Below are positions 19,164 through 27,972 of a stretch of 64,000 bases of DNA, one piece after another. Each line of letters begins with the position of its first letter. Position 1 is the first letter of the stretch. Position numbers and translations under genes: made by a program. The notes under the pieces are model-generated. The model was not told the DNA's origin and ran no database searches. It saw nothing but the letters and a program-made list of their open reading frames with translations. Source of the stretch: Gelidibacter salicanalis. GTDB taxonomy: Bacteria; Bacteroidota; Bacteroidia; Flavobacteriales; Flavobacteriaceae. The stretch is taken from the NCBI RefSeq assembly GCF_016469035.1, contig NZ_JAEHJZ010000009.1, forward strand, positions 1 to 64,000. The letters are read 5' to 3'.

Positions 19164-19839
19164 TGGATTAATATTTTGCTGCGTGAATCAAGTTACATAT
19201 GGATAGTTAAACTTATAAGCTACGTCAGTTCTAAAAGTAAAAGTGGTATTAGGAAACTCTTCCGAAAGTTTGAGTGATACGGTAAGGTAGGGGTTTGTAA
19301 AAGCCTCTAAAACGATAAATCATATTAAACCTGTTGATAGTCAAAGAGGTGCTAGCTACTGTTGAAAACAATAAGATTGTGAAATATAGAACCATTACCA
19401 AAGCGTGTTTTGGTATTATGGATAAGAACTATTAACATCAATAATGACTATAAGAGGTATCTGTATTAATAGTGTGGATTTTATAACTTCATATAACTAA
19501 ACTACGTTCTTCATACCTTTAGTACGGGCCTGATTTCTTTTAGCCTGTTTGTTTGGATCCATCCTGAAATGCAAAATCTAAACCTGATTTTTCTAGTTTC
19601 CTTTGGTTCAGGAACGTTGAGCCTTTGGAACGCAGAGGTTATTGCTTTTTGACTGATGAGCACTATCAGGTGATGTGGGGCTTCGTAGAAATGGATTTGT
19701 ATCGAGCAATACCTCCTTTCTAGTGGCAAATTCTCAAAATTTTAAACTGGAAAAAAGAAGGTAGAATAATCATAGTGCCATCTCCTTCGAATACTTCTTT
19801 AGGATAGGTAAAAAATATAGTTTTTCTCTGTTAATCATC
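19164..19839. other. Intergenic region without a supported gene
   Basis: About 675 bp with short, stop-interrupted frames only. A 72-codon minus-strand frame at 19511-19729 resembles nothing I know and has no sensible promoter. The region may hold eroded coding DNA, because some frames look protein-like over 30-40 codons, but no family could be named. Confidence 0.4.
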
Positions 19840-20086
19840 AGTGTCCGGTAAAACAGGTGAAAAGTTTGCAAACCCCCTTAAAGCATGATCTGGTTCAAGA
19901 ACTTAAAAATGACACCTTGTTTTTGAAACCAATTTCACTTAGAGTGATTGGGCAAATTTAATTTATAATAACGACTGTTTATCAGTCAGTTACAATTAAG
20001 TCTTTGTTCTTTTCCCGATAGCTCGGGACTATAAGCGCAGCGCCTGCCTGCCGGCGAGGCAGGATCTTAATTCTTTATCGGACAAT
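19840..20086 (-). repeat. 250-bp MITE-like element, inverted copy
   Basis: Full copy in minus orientation, bounded by AGTGTCCGGTAAAA on the left and TTTATCGGACAAT on the right (imperfect terminal inverted repeats TGTCCGRTAAA). It contains the GC-rich CTGCCTGCCGGCGAGGCAG palindrome and a CCCGATAGCTCGGG hairpin. No ORF is present. It is nearly identical, base for base, to the copy at 22969-23220. Confidence 0.8.
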
Positions 20087-20150
20087 AATGTTTTAAAATA
20101 TCATAAAACGATCAATCACAGGCTAACACGTTTTAAAACACTTTTTCGAT

Positions 20151-21224
20151 TTATTTAGGGTCTTTATAGGTTTCATACATAGATCCGAAATGCGACTGTA
20201 AAAACATATCGAGAGGAATGTCTTCCTGCTTTATAAAACCTTTATTTTTTAATTTACCTTCAGAAATCAGGTCGACAACTGCCGAAATGCTGCAGGCAGT
20301 GGTCCAACTAATAGCGCGCCAATCTTTACCATCCAAATTGATTTTGCGGTAAGATTCGCTAAATTCTTTTCTTCTTAACTTGCCATTTATCGTTCCTTCA
20401 ACAGCAGCATAAACTAAAACAATATCATCATCAACTAGAGGCAAGGCATTATTTAAGATTTCCTTTGCCAACTTTCGATCATTTTTTAACAGGAGGTCGT
20501 AAAGCAACAATTTCATGGCGTCCCGATGTCCTGGGTATCTCATGGTTTTATAATTTAAGGTATCCACTTTACCGTCTAATGTTTCGCACATAGTCCCCAG
20601 CCCACCTGAAGTGGAGAAAGCCTCGTATTGGCGTCCGTTTATGTTGATCGATTCCACATCGTCGAGGGAACTTACCATTTTACGCTGGCTATTGTGAATC
20701 ACTTCGGCATCGTTAAGGTATTCATTGATAACGCCTTCCGCACTCCACGTAAAACTATAGCCCAATTGCCCCATAGGGTGAAGGGGAAGGGCTCCGACCC
20801 TCAGCTTCACAGATCTAATTTCAGAAAACTGGGCATACAATCCGGCCCCGAGAATTCCTATAAAACCGGGCGCCAAACCACATTGTGGCGCCAAAACAGC
20901 TTTACTGCCTTTTGACAATTTGCGAATAGCGTTCAGTGTGGGCACATCTTCGGTTAAATCGAAGTAATGCACACCCATGTCGGCCGCTGTTTGGGCTATT
21001 TTTATATTGAGAAAATAAGGCAAGCAAGAAACTACCGCTTGCTTGTTTTTAAGAAATTTGCGAATGGTTTCGTCTTTGGAAACATCTCCTTTTATCATTT
21101 TAAAAGGAAACGTATTATCAGGTTCACCCCGATCCATCCCTTCTACTATATATTTTGTGCTTAGCAAGGTAGCCACAAGACTACCAACTTTCCCTAAGCC
21201 TAGAACACCTATTTTATCAATCAT
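20151..21224 (-). CDS. Saccharopine dehydrogenase family NAD(P)-dependent oxidoreductase
   Basis: The 357-aa protein has an N-terminal Rossmann fold with GVLGLGKVGSLVA (residues 6-18) and an acidic/basic turn (MDRGE) after strand 2. The C-terminal saccharopine-dehydrogenase-type domain shows APQCGLAPGFIGILG and GALPLHPMGQLGYS. Members of this family include saccharopine reductase, lysine 6-dehydrogenase and carboxynorspermidine synthase; the exact substrate cannot be fixed from sequence. The gene is isolated: its neighbours are two mobile-like repeats and an unrelated WG-repeat gene, and I see no operator of the Crp/Fnr type in front of it. Confidence 0.88.
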   Translation of the reverse strand: MIDKIGVLGLGKVGSLVATLLSTKYIVEGMDRGEPDNTFPFKMIKGDVSKDETIRKFLKNKQAVVSCLPYFLNIKIAQTAADMGVHYFDLTEDVPTLNAIRKLSKGSKAVLAPQCGLAPGFIGILGAGLYAQFSEIRSVKLRVGALPLHPMGQLGYSFTWSAEGVINEYLNDAEVIHNSQRKMVSSLDDVESININGRQYEAFSTSGGLGTMCETLDGKVDTLNYKTMRYPGHRDAMKLLLYDLLLKNDRKLAKEILNNALPLVDDDIVLVYAAVEGTINGKLRRKEFSESYRKINLDGKDWRAISWTTACSISAVVDLISEGKLKNKGFIKQEDIPLDMFLQSHFGSMYETYKDPK

Positions 21225-21699
21225 ATTTATTGACTTATTTTAAATTGAAAGACTGTTTATTTTATTTGTATCTCCGCTTTTTGTCATACTAGTAAGAAAA
21301 GGAAAATCAAAAATCTTCTTACTTTGAATCAACTCAAAATATAACGCTTAAAATCCAATGTTGCAATGGCTAATATTTAGGAAAAACGTTAGTGTTTATC
21401 ATTATCGGACAATAATGAATTTTAATCAAAGTTTAAATATGGAGTATTGAGCAAACCATTTATTAAATAAAGACTTGTCTGTCGTCTAAGTAAACCTCAG
21501 AAGTATTTTCATTAGAAATAAACATGGATAATCCTTAGGTATTGAAAAACATGAATATGGATTTTTCATCAGAGGAGAAGGAATCAAGATGAGTAACTTT
21601 AGTTGAAACTTGAGAGCTTGGATTTTTAAGTTTTAAATTTTGTTTTTCATGATCACCAAAAACCCTTTTACCTTAATTTTACTATTCTCTTCAACCTAT
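21225..21699. other. Intergenic region with a solo repeat end
   Basis: The only recognisable structure is TTATCGGACAAT at about 21402-21413, identical to the left terminus of the 250-bp element family but without the rest of the element. No gene or clear promoter was seen. Confidence 0.45.
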
Positions 21700-22320
21700 T
21701 TACAGTTCTTGTTTGACCTTAATAATATTCCATGTTTTGTTTTTGCCCATAACTGCATAAAGCTCGTCCGTTAGAAGTTTAGAAGTAATTTGAGGTGCTG
21801 CTCTCAAAAAACTTTTGTCTAAAACAATATTAACAGCGTCTTGAGTAAGATAATATGTAATTTCTCCTTCTGTGTTTATAAGCACTTCAAAATATCTATA
21901 ATTTACCATATCCTTATCTAAAGCCGTGTTTCTGGAAATGATTTGTTTGTCCAGCTTTAAGGCAATCGCATTATTTTTATTAAAGTTGGTGATATTTAAA
22001 AATTGGGGCTCAATAACTGTTTTTCCAGATGTATCTATAAATCCGAAATATGAGATTCCAGCTTTAACCTCAACTATTTTGCATCTTTCGTAAGAAAACA
22101 TTGGATACTCACCGTCATCAGTTTTTGTATTGACCAAATCGGTTCTAAAATCTATAACGAGATTACCTTGCTTATCAATAAAGCCCCATTTTCCATCTTT
22201 TTTAATGGCTGCAACATCATCATGAAATGGTGAAATGAATTCCACATTTTCAAGAGATTGTCCAACTATAAGAAGTGGAGCAATGATGAACATAAAACAT
22301 AAAATTACTACCTTTTTCAT
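21700..22320 (-). CDS. Exported WG-repeat protein
   Basis: The 206-aa product starts with a signal peptide (MKKVVILCFMFIIAPLLIVG, cleavage near 20-22). It then carries two WG-type repeats: KWGFIDKQGNLVI at about 44-56 and YFGFIDTSGKTVIEP at about 91-105. The C-terminal 90 residues have no recognised motif. WG-repeat proteins of Bacteroidota are mostly of unknown function and probably sit in the periplasm or on the surface. It is separated from its upstream neighbour by about 170 bp and has no shared operator. Confidence 0.8.
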   Translation of the reverse strand: MKKVVILCFMFIIAPLLIVGQSLENVEFISPFHDDVAAIKKDGKWGFIDKQGNLVIDFRTDLVNTKTDDGEYPMFSYERCKIVEVKAGISYFGFIDTSGKTVIEPQFLNITNFNKNNAIALKLDKQIISRNTALDKDMVNYRYFEVLINTEGEITYYLTQDAVNIVLDKSFLRAAPQITSKLLTDELYAVMGKNKTWNIIKVKQEL

Positions 22321-22494
22321 AATGATTTTATTTTAAGGGTTAATAATCAAAATTAGTATTAGCCTTTCCCATTGAAATGGTTTTTTATCAGACTGCTTAA
22401 TTATGTAAATTTTAAATTGAAGCCTTTTGAATATGATGGGTTTAGATGAATTTTAGTTTAGAAAAGCTTAGCGCTATTAATTGTAATCATTGCT

Positions 22495-22881
22495 TTACAT
22501 ATACTTTTCAAGAAATCTAAAAAACTTTTTTTTAAGTTCTGCATATATATCCCTTTGCGTTTCGATGTCATTTCTAAACTCATAATGTTGTTTCGCTAAT
22601 CGTGTGTCTAAAACATCCGAACCTGCTTCGCTTAGTCCAGCAATACGTGTTTCGTGCTTTTCAATGGTTTCTTCTAAATCTTCAATTACACCTCCATGAA
22701 GGATAAATTGATTTTGGTAATGTTCTAGTTGTACAAGGATGTCTTTGTCTGTCCAGCGTGTCACCAACTCACTCAATCTATGGTTAAAGGATTTCAACTC
22801 ATCCTTCCAAAAATCGAGTTCTCCTTTCCATTGTTGGTGTTCAAAATGCATATTGTCGTTGTATAAAATTTTTGTTGTCAT
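22495..22881 (-). CDS. Coiled-coil protein of unknown function under the Crp/Fnr-type operator
   Basis: A 128-aa protein without signal peptide or membrane segment. Heptad-like charged helices dominate (for example QWKGELDFWKDELKSFNHRL and LEETIEKHETRIAGL), suggesting a helical bundle or a dimeric coiled coil. I do not recognise a family. The start at 22881 is preceded by the operator at 22939-22952 with the -10-like CAACTTTA at the standard 22-nt distance, which makes it a candidate stress-regulon member. A copy of the 250-bp element begins only 16 bp beyond the operator. Confidence 0.72.
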   Translation of the reverse strand: MTTKILYNDNMHFEHQQWKGELDFWKDELKSFNHRLSELVTRWTDKDILVQLEHYQNQFILHGGVIEDLEETIEKHETRIAGLSEAGSDVLDTRLAKQHYEFRNDIETQRDIYAELKKKFFRFLEKYM

Positions 22882-22910
22882 TATAATTTGTCTTAAGCGG
22901 TTATTCTATA

Positions 22911-22952
22911 AAGTTGGCATTTTAGTTGCATATTTAAAATGACGTAGGTCAT
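22911..22952 (-). promoter_or_regulatory. Crp/Fnr-type operator and -10 of the coiled-coil protein gene
   Basis: ATGACCTACGTCAT on the minus strand (22939-22952) has both TGA/TCA halves intact. It is followed after 22 nt by CAACTTTATAG, which closely matches the CAATTTTATAG found at the same place behind the operator at 63473. Confidence 0.6.
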
Positions 22953-22968
22953 TTCATAAAAATCCATT

Positions 22969-23220
22969 ATTGTCCGATAAAGAATTAAGATCCTGCCTCG
23001 CCGGCAGGCAGGCGCTGCGCTTATAGTCCCGATAGCTATATCGGGAAAAGAACAAAGACTTGATTTTAACTGACTGATAAACGGTCGTTATTCTAAATTA
23101 AATTTGCCCAATCACTCTAAGTGAAATTGCTTTCAAAAACAAGTTGTCATTTTTAAGTTCTCTTACCAGGTCATGCTTTAATGGGTGTTTGCAAACTTTT
23201 TACCTGTTTTACCGGACACT
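22969..23220 (+). repeat. 250-bp MITE-like element, direct copy
   Basis: Full copy bounded by ATTGTCCGATAAA and TTTTACCGGACACT. It has the internal CTGCCTCGCCGGCAGGCAG palindrome and a CCCGATAGC..ATCGGG hairpin. With the inverted copy at 19840-20086 it brackets 2.9 kb holding three genes. Confidence 0.8.
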
Positions 23221-23565
23221 GATGATAAAAATCATGTTTTAAATTAATCTCGTCTTGAAGGCCCTAATTTGACTTTACTTTCGGTTGGATTGGGATGATG
23301 TTTGAGAACTGTAATCAGTCAGTAACTTTTAAGTTTAAAAGTTTGATATTGTAGGGTGTTTAATCGACTGGTCATTTTTATGATTGGCATTTTAGTTTTT
23401 TATTTAAGTAACTTATTGTATGTTTTATAACCCTTGACAAAAACAATTCTTTTAAATAGACCTTCGCTAAACTCTTATTTTTGTGTTGATTATGACTTAT
23501 AGTTAATAGTTGGATCTATTTTTTTCGTTAGCTTTATGAGATAAACAATAAATAACTGTAAGATT
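23221..23565. other. Upstream region of the HTCS gene
   Basis: The region contains an ATGATAAAAATCAT palindrome at 23222-23235 directly next to the repeat end, but no -10 element at the expected 22-nt distance. Otherwise it is AT-rich with no ORF. Confidence 0.4.
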
Positions 23566-26500
23566 TTGAAGTCTAACTTATTAATAAAGACTATTATTTT
23601 TATTGCAATTATTGGTTGTAATAGAAAAAATGATACTGTTTTAATAAGCTATCCTTCAGGAAATGATGTGGTCTCATATTCTTCCCAATTATCAGCTCCT
23701 CTGGAAAACCCTTCTTTTGATCTCACCTATTCAACGGAACAATTAGATAACACCAATGGACTTTCCAATAGTTCAGTGAACACTATTTTTCAAGATTCGA
23801 ACAATTTATTATGGATCGGTACGTGGGATGGCTTAAACAGATATGACGGGAATAGTTTTAAGATATTTAGACCGGAATTGAACAATGAGAATAGTCTTAC
23901 CAACCAAGTCATACTTAAAATTGATGAAGATAAGTCTGGGTTTATTTGGGTATTGACCATTCATGGATTAAATAAATACCATAAAAAGTCGAACACCTTT
24001 AAAAGATACTTCTTCTCGAGAGATGACAAACCGCCACTGTCAGAATCAGAATTCCATATGGCACTTGACGCTTCCAAAAATGTCTATTGTGCCGTTAAAG
24101 ATTGGGGCATTGGTTATTATGATGGTACGGCATTTCAAAAACTGAAGGGTGAGGGGCTTCCGAAACATTCCGTTAAGAAAATGGCATTTGCTCCAACCGG
24201 GAAACTGCTTATCTTACTGAACAACAATCGGTTTTTTGCCGTTCAAATTGAAACGTCTTCTGATGGCGTTAAAAAAGCGACCCAAATTGATGAGATTTCT
24301 AATCGTGCAACGGACTTTGAGCTGTTCTCCAAAAATGAAATTTGCTATATTACGGAATCCAAAAATTTAGTGTTGTACTCCATTCAAGTTGAAACACACC
24401 AACTGCTAGAAGAAATCCATTCCGAAAGTATCATCTCCAAAATTAAAGAGGGCGTTTTGTTACATAATGCTTCAGGCTATATTATGGTAAATAATCTTGG
24501 TGAAATTGTTTCTAATACATGGATTGAGAAACTTAAAAAACAAAAAATAACAACGGTTTTACAGGGCACTGAAAATATTATTTGGACAGGAACAGATGGC
24601 GACGGACTTTTTAAATCCTATCCACAAAAAAAAGTATTCCATTTAATTTCCAAATCACAAGTCCCTGAAATAGAAGGCGGCATCATACGTTCTTTTCTGG
24701 AAATAGAAGGGCATTCATTTTGGATAGGGACAAAAGGAAATGGTTTGCTCCGTTTCCCCAGTAACTTTTATTTAAACCCCAATGCAACTTTAAACTATCA
24801 AAATTACAATGAAAGTAATAGCTCCATAAACAACGCTGTGTTTTCGCTTTGTAAAGGTCAAGATGATCTTGTTTTTATTGGTACTGATGGCAATGGCATT
24901 AGTGTTTTTGATCTGAAAAGGGATAAGCTCATCAGTTGGGCAGAGATCATAGGGAGTGTATCTTGTTCCTTTTTTAAATCTACCTATGCTATCTATCAAG
25001 ACGAACATGGATTTATTTGGGTGGGTACCAATGGTTATGGGATGATTCGTTTTAAGTTATCCCGTTTTGGGGATGATCTAAAAATAGCTGATTTTAAACA
25101 TTATTTGGCTCAAGGCAACTTAGAGGGGGCTTTAAGTAGCAACATCGTTTTTTCAATTGTGCCTAAAAATAATGATGAACTTTGGATTGGTACCAGATTG
25201 GGTGGATTACATCTTTTTGATAAGGATACCCATCTATTTAGAACCTTCAAACATATTAAAGACAATTCACAAAGTTTATCAAACAATGATATTTTATACC
25301 TCCATACAGATTCAGAAAAAAGACTCTGGGTCGGGACGAGTTTAGGACTCAATTTGCTAAAGGAAATTAAGGGAGATTCCGCTCCTATATTTCAAAATTT
25401 CACAACTAAAGACGGACTTCGCAATAATACGGTTCATGGTATTGTGTCAGACAAAAGCTCCAATCTTTGGCTAAGTACAAATTCCGGGTTGTCTAATTTC
25501 ATTGTAAAAGATTCAAAATTCATTAATTATACAAAGAACGAAGGCTTACAGGATAATGAGTTTTCAGATGGTGCCATCTATCAACCTCCCGGGTCTGATT
25601 ATATTTTTGCTGGAGGTGTTAAAGGCTTTAATTACTTTAGATCCTCCCGTATTAAAGAGTCAGACGTTATTCCTAACATCCTAATTGATCAAATTAGCGG
25701 ACAGAATGAGGACGTTCCCTACTATCAAGGCTTGGTAATAGCTCCAAATTCAAATACAAGTCCTTCTATTGTTTTAAACCATGATCAAAATTTCTTTGAT
25801 CTCGAATTATCGGCTTTAACCTATATCAATAATGAAAAGAGCCAATACGCTTACAAACTGGATAATTTTGACCAAGACTGGAATGTCATAAATAATAGAC
25901 GCACTTTTTCGTTTACCAACGTTCCAAAGGGAGACTATGCGTTATGGCTTAAATGGTCCAATAGCGATGGTGTTTGGGGGGCGCCAGTTCGCGCGATCAA
26001 TATTCAAATTAGGCCTGTGTTTTGGCAATCTAATGTAGCAATAGTGGGCTACGGTGTTTTACTGCTCCTTTTTCTTCTTTTCGTGTGGAGCTATTTTAGA
26101 AAGCAGTATAAATTGAGACAAAACATTGTTTCTCAACAGAGAGAAGAAGAAATTCATCAAAACAGACTTAATTTCTTCACCAATGTTGCCCACGAATTTC
26201 AAACACCCCTCACATTGATTTTGGGCCCCATTCAGAAGCTTTCAAAATCTACAAATATGGTCAGCACAGATCAAAAGTTTGTCAGGATGATTGAAAGAAA
26301 CGCTTCAAGATTACTGTTTTTGACCCAACAGCTGCTCGAATTTAGAAAGGCGGAATTTGGACATTTGGGAGTATCCATAAAGCAGTTTGACCTTGTGAAT
26401 CTGGCTGAGCAAATTGCTGAATTGTTTGATGAATGGGCATTTCAAAAGAATATAGACTACAACGTGGAAATTCCTTCAGAATTATGGGGTTGGTATGATA

Positions 26501-27759
26501 AAGATAAAATTGAAATCATTCTATTCAATCTGTTGTCCAATGCCTTTAAATATACTCCTGAAAACGGAAAGATCACTTTGATCTTAGCTCTGGAAGGGAG
26601 TGAACAAAACACTTTGTACATTAAAGTGATCAATTCAGGAAAGGGCATTCCTAAAGATAAATTAGAATCCATATTTGACCGCTTCTTCTTGGCTGATAAT
26701 ACAGCGGGTACTGAGAAGTTCAGAACAGGAATTGGATTGGCGTACTTAAAAAAATTGGTGAACCTATTGGGAGGAGACGTAAGTGTTTCAAGCGAAGAAT
26801 TTAGAGACACTACGTTTAAAGTTTGGCTGCCTTGTAGTCAATCTGCTTTTAAGGATCAAGAATTGGATTATGATGAAGCTCAGGTGTTGATTTCGGACCA
26901 TTTACAAAATATGATAGAAGATGTAACCGGAAGGTCTCATTTGGGTCTCAAAAAAATATCTGCTCTCGAAAACCTTTTAAATAGAAAAAGATCTATTTTG
27001 ATTGTCGAAGACGAGAAAGAAATCCATGGGTTTTTAAATGAATTATTAAAGGACCACTATAACATAGTTACTGCTTTTAATGGCGTGGAGGCCATGAAAA
27101 TTATACAAGATGATGAACCTGATCTCATAATTAGTGACGTCATGATGCCCGGAATGGATGGGATAGAACTTTGTTGTAAAATTAAAAGCGATATCAAAAC
27201 CTGCCATATTCCTTTTATTATGCTCACGGCAAAAACCAACGTGATACACCGCATACAAGGCCTAGAAAGTGGGGCAAATGCTTATATTCCAAAACCGTTC
27301 CATCCGGACCATTTATTAGTTAGAATTGATAAGCTTCTTGAGGAAAAAGAAATGATTTTAAAACATTTTACTCGAGATACTATCGTCGAAAGCCTTATTA
27401 AACTCCCTGTAGATACTGATGATAAGGAGTTTTTAGTTCAGGTTATTGACATTATTCGTGATAATATCGAGAATGAACACTTGCACGCCTCCTATATTGA
27501 AGAAAAATTAGCCATAAGTAGTTCGCAATTATATTGAAGGATCAAACAAATATTTGGATTTTCGCCAGGAGATTTAATCAGGACCATTCGCTTAAAGCAT
27601 GCGGCAGAACTCCTAATAAAAAGCAATCTTACCGTATCTGAAGTGTGTTATCAATCCGGATTTAATAACCGATCTTACTTCTATCGGGAATTCAAAAAAA
27701 CCTATAATACGACGCCCAAAGAATTTCAACTTCGCAACAAACACATCAGTGACACATAG
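23566..27759 (+). pseudogene. Hybrid two-component regulator (HTCS) with a nonsense codon before its AraC domain
   Basis: The intact frame encodes a lipoprotein-like N-terminus (IIFIAIIGC), two-bladed-repeat propellers (LSNSSVNTIFQDSNNLLWIG and many similar), a Y_Y_Y domain near 740-815, and one membrane helix near 826-845. A HisKA with His876 in VAHEFQTPLTLIL and an HATPase domain follow, then a receiver with Asp1191 (ISDVMMPGMDG). Codon 1324 is TGA (27535-27537), in the middle of the first AraC helix (SSSQLY-stop-RIKQIFGFSPG). The same frame continues for 73 codons (VSEVCYQSGFNNRSYFYREF) to a TAG at 27757-27759. One substitution would restore the protein. The start is a TTG at 23566; no ATG fits the signal peptide. 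It stands upstream of, and would regulate, the SusC/SusD locus. Truncation should abolish DNA binding unless readthrough occurs or the base is wrong. Confidence 0.85.
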
Positions 27760-27794
27760 TTAACTATCTTAATTTTAGAGTATTAAATATTTGG

Positions 27795-27821
27795 TGTACA
27801 CTTTTGATTAAATAGTGTACA
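27795..27821. promoter_or_regulatory. Inverted repeat upstream of susC, candidate operator
   Basis: TGTACACT and AGTGTACA are perfect 8-bp arms separated by 11 bp, located between the end of the HTCS frame and susC. Position and symmetry fit a regulator site, but which protein binds is unknown. It could also be a hairpin in the leader RNA. Confidence 0.4.
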
Positions 27822-27921
27822 GTATTTCTTAGGACTCCCATATATCTTTAGGTAACGCTTTGTTCTCTCAATTGATAAACAACAATAGTGGTTATGTCAA
27901 ATCACCTATATCTCTAAAATC

Positions 27922-27972
27922 ATGAAAAAGAATACTCAAATTATTAACTGGTTTAATTCACTTTTATTATGA
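27922..27972 (+). CDS. Putative 16-residue leader ORF translationally coupled to susC
   Basis: ATG at 27922 opens MKKNTQIINWFNSLLL. Its TGA stop (27970-27972) overlaps the susC ATG (27969) as ATGA. Such an overlap can couple translation. There is no conservation data, and it is short enough to be chance. Confidence 0.3.
   Translation: MKKNTQIINWFNSLLL

Noticed and set aside
19511-19729. 72-codon minus-strand ORF
   Set aside because: No recognisable family, no promoter, and alternative frames look equally protein-like; too weak to call a gene.
23222-23235. ATGATAAAAATCAT, formally an ATGA-N6-TCAT palindrome
   Set aside because: It joins the end of a repeat element, lacks the C/G-containing centre common to most sites, and has no -10-like hexamer at 22 nt.
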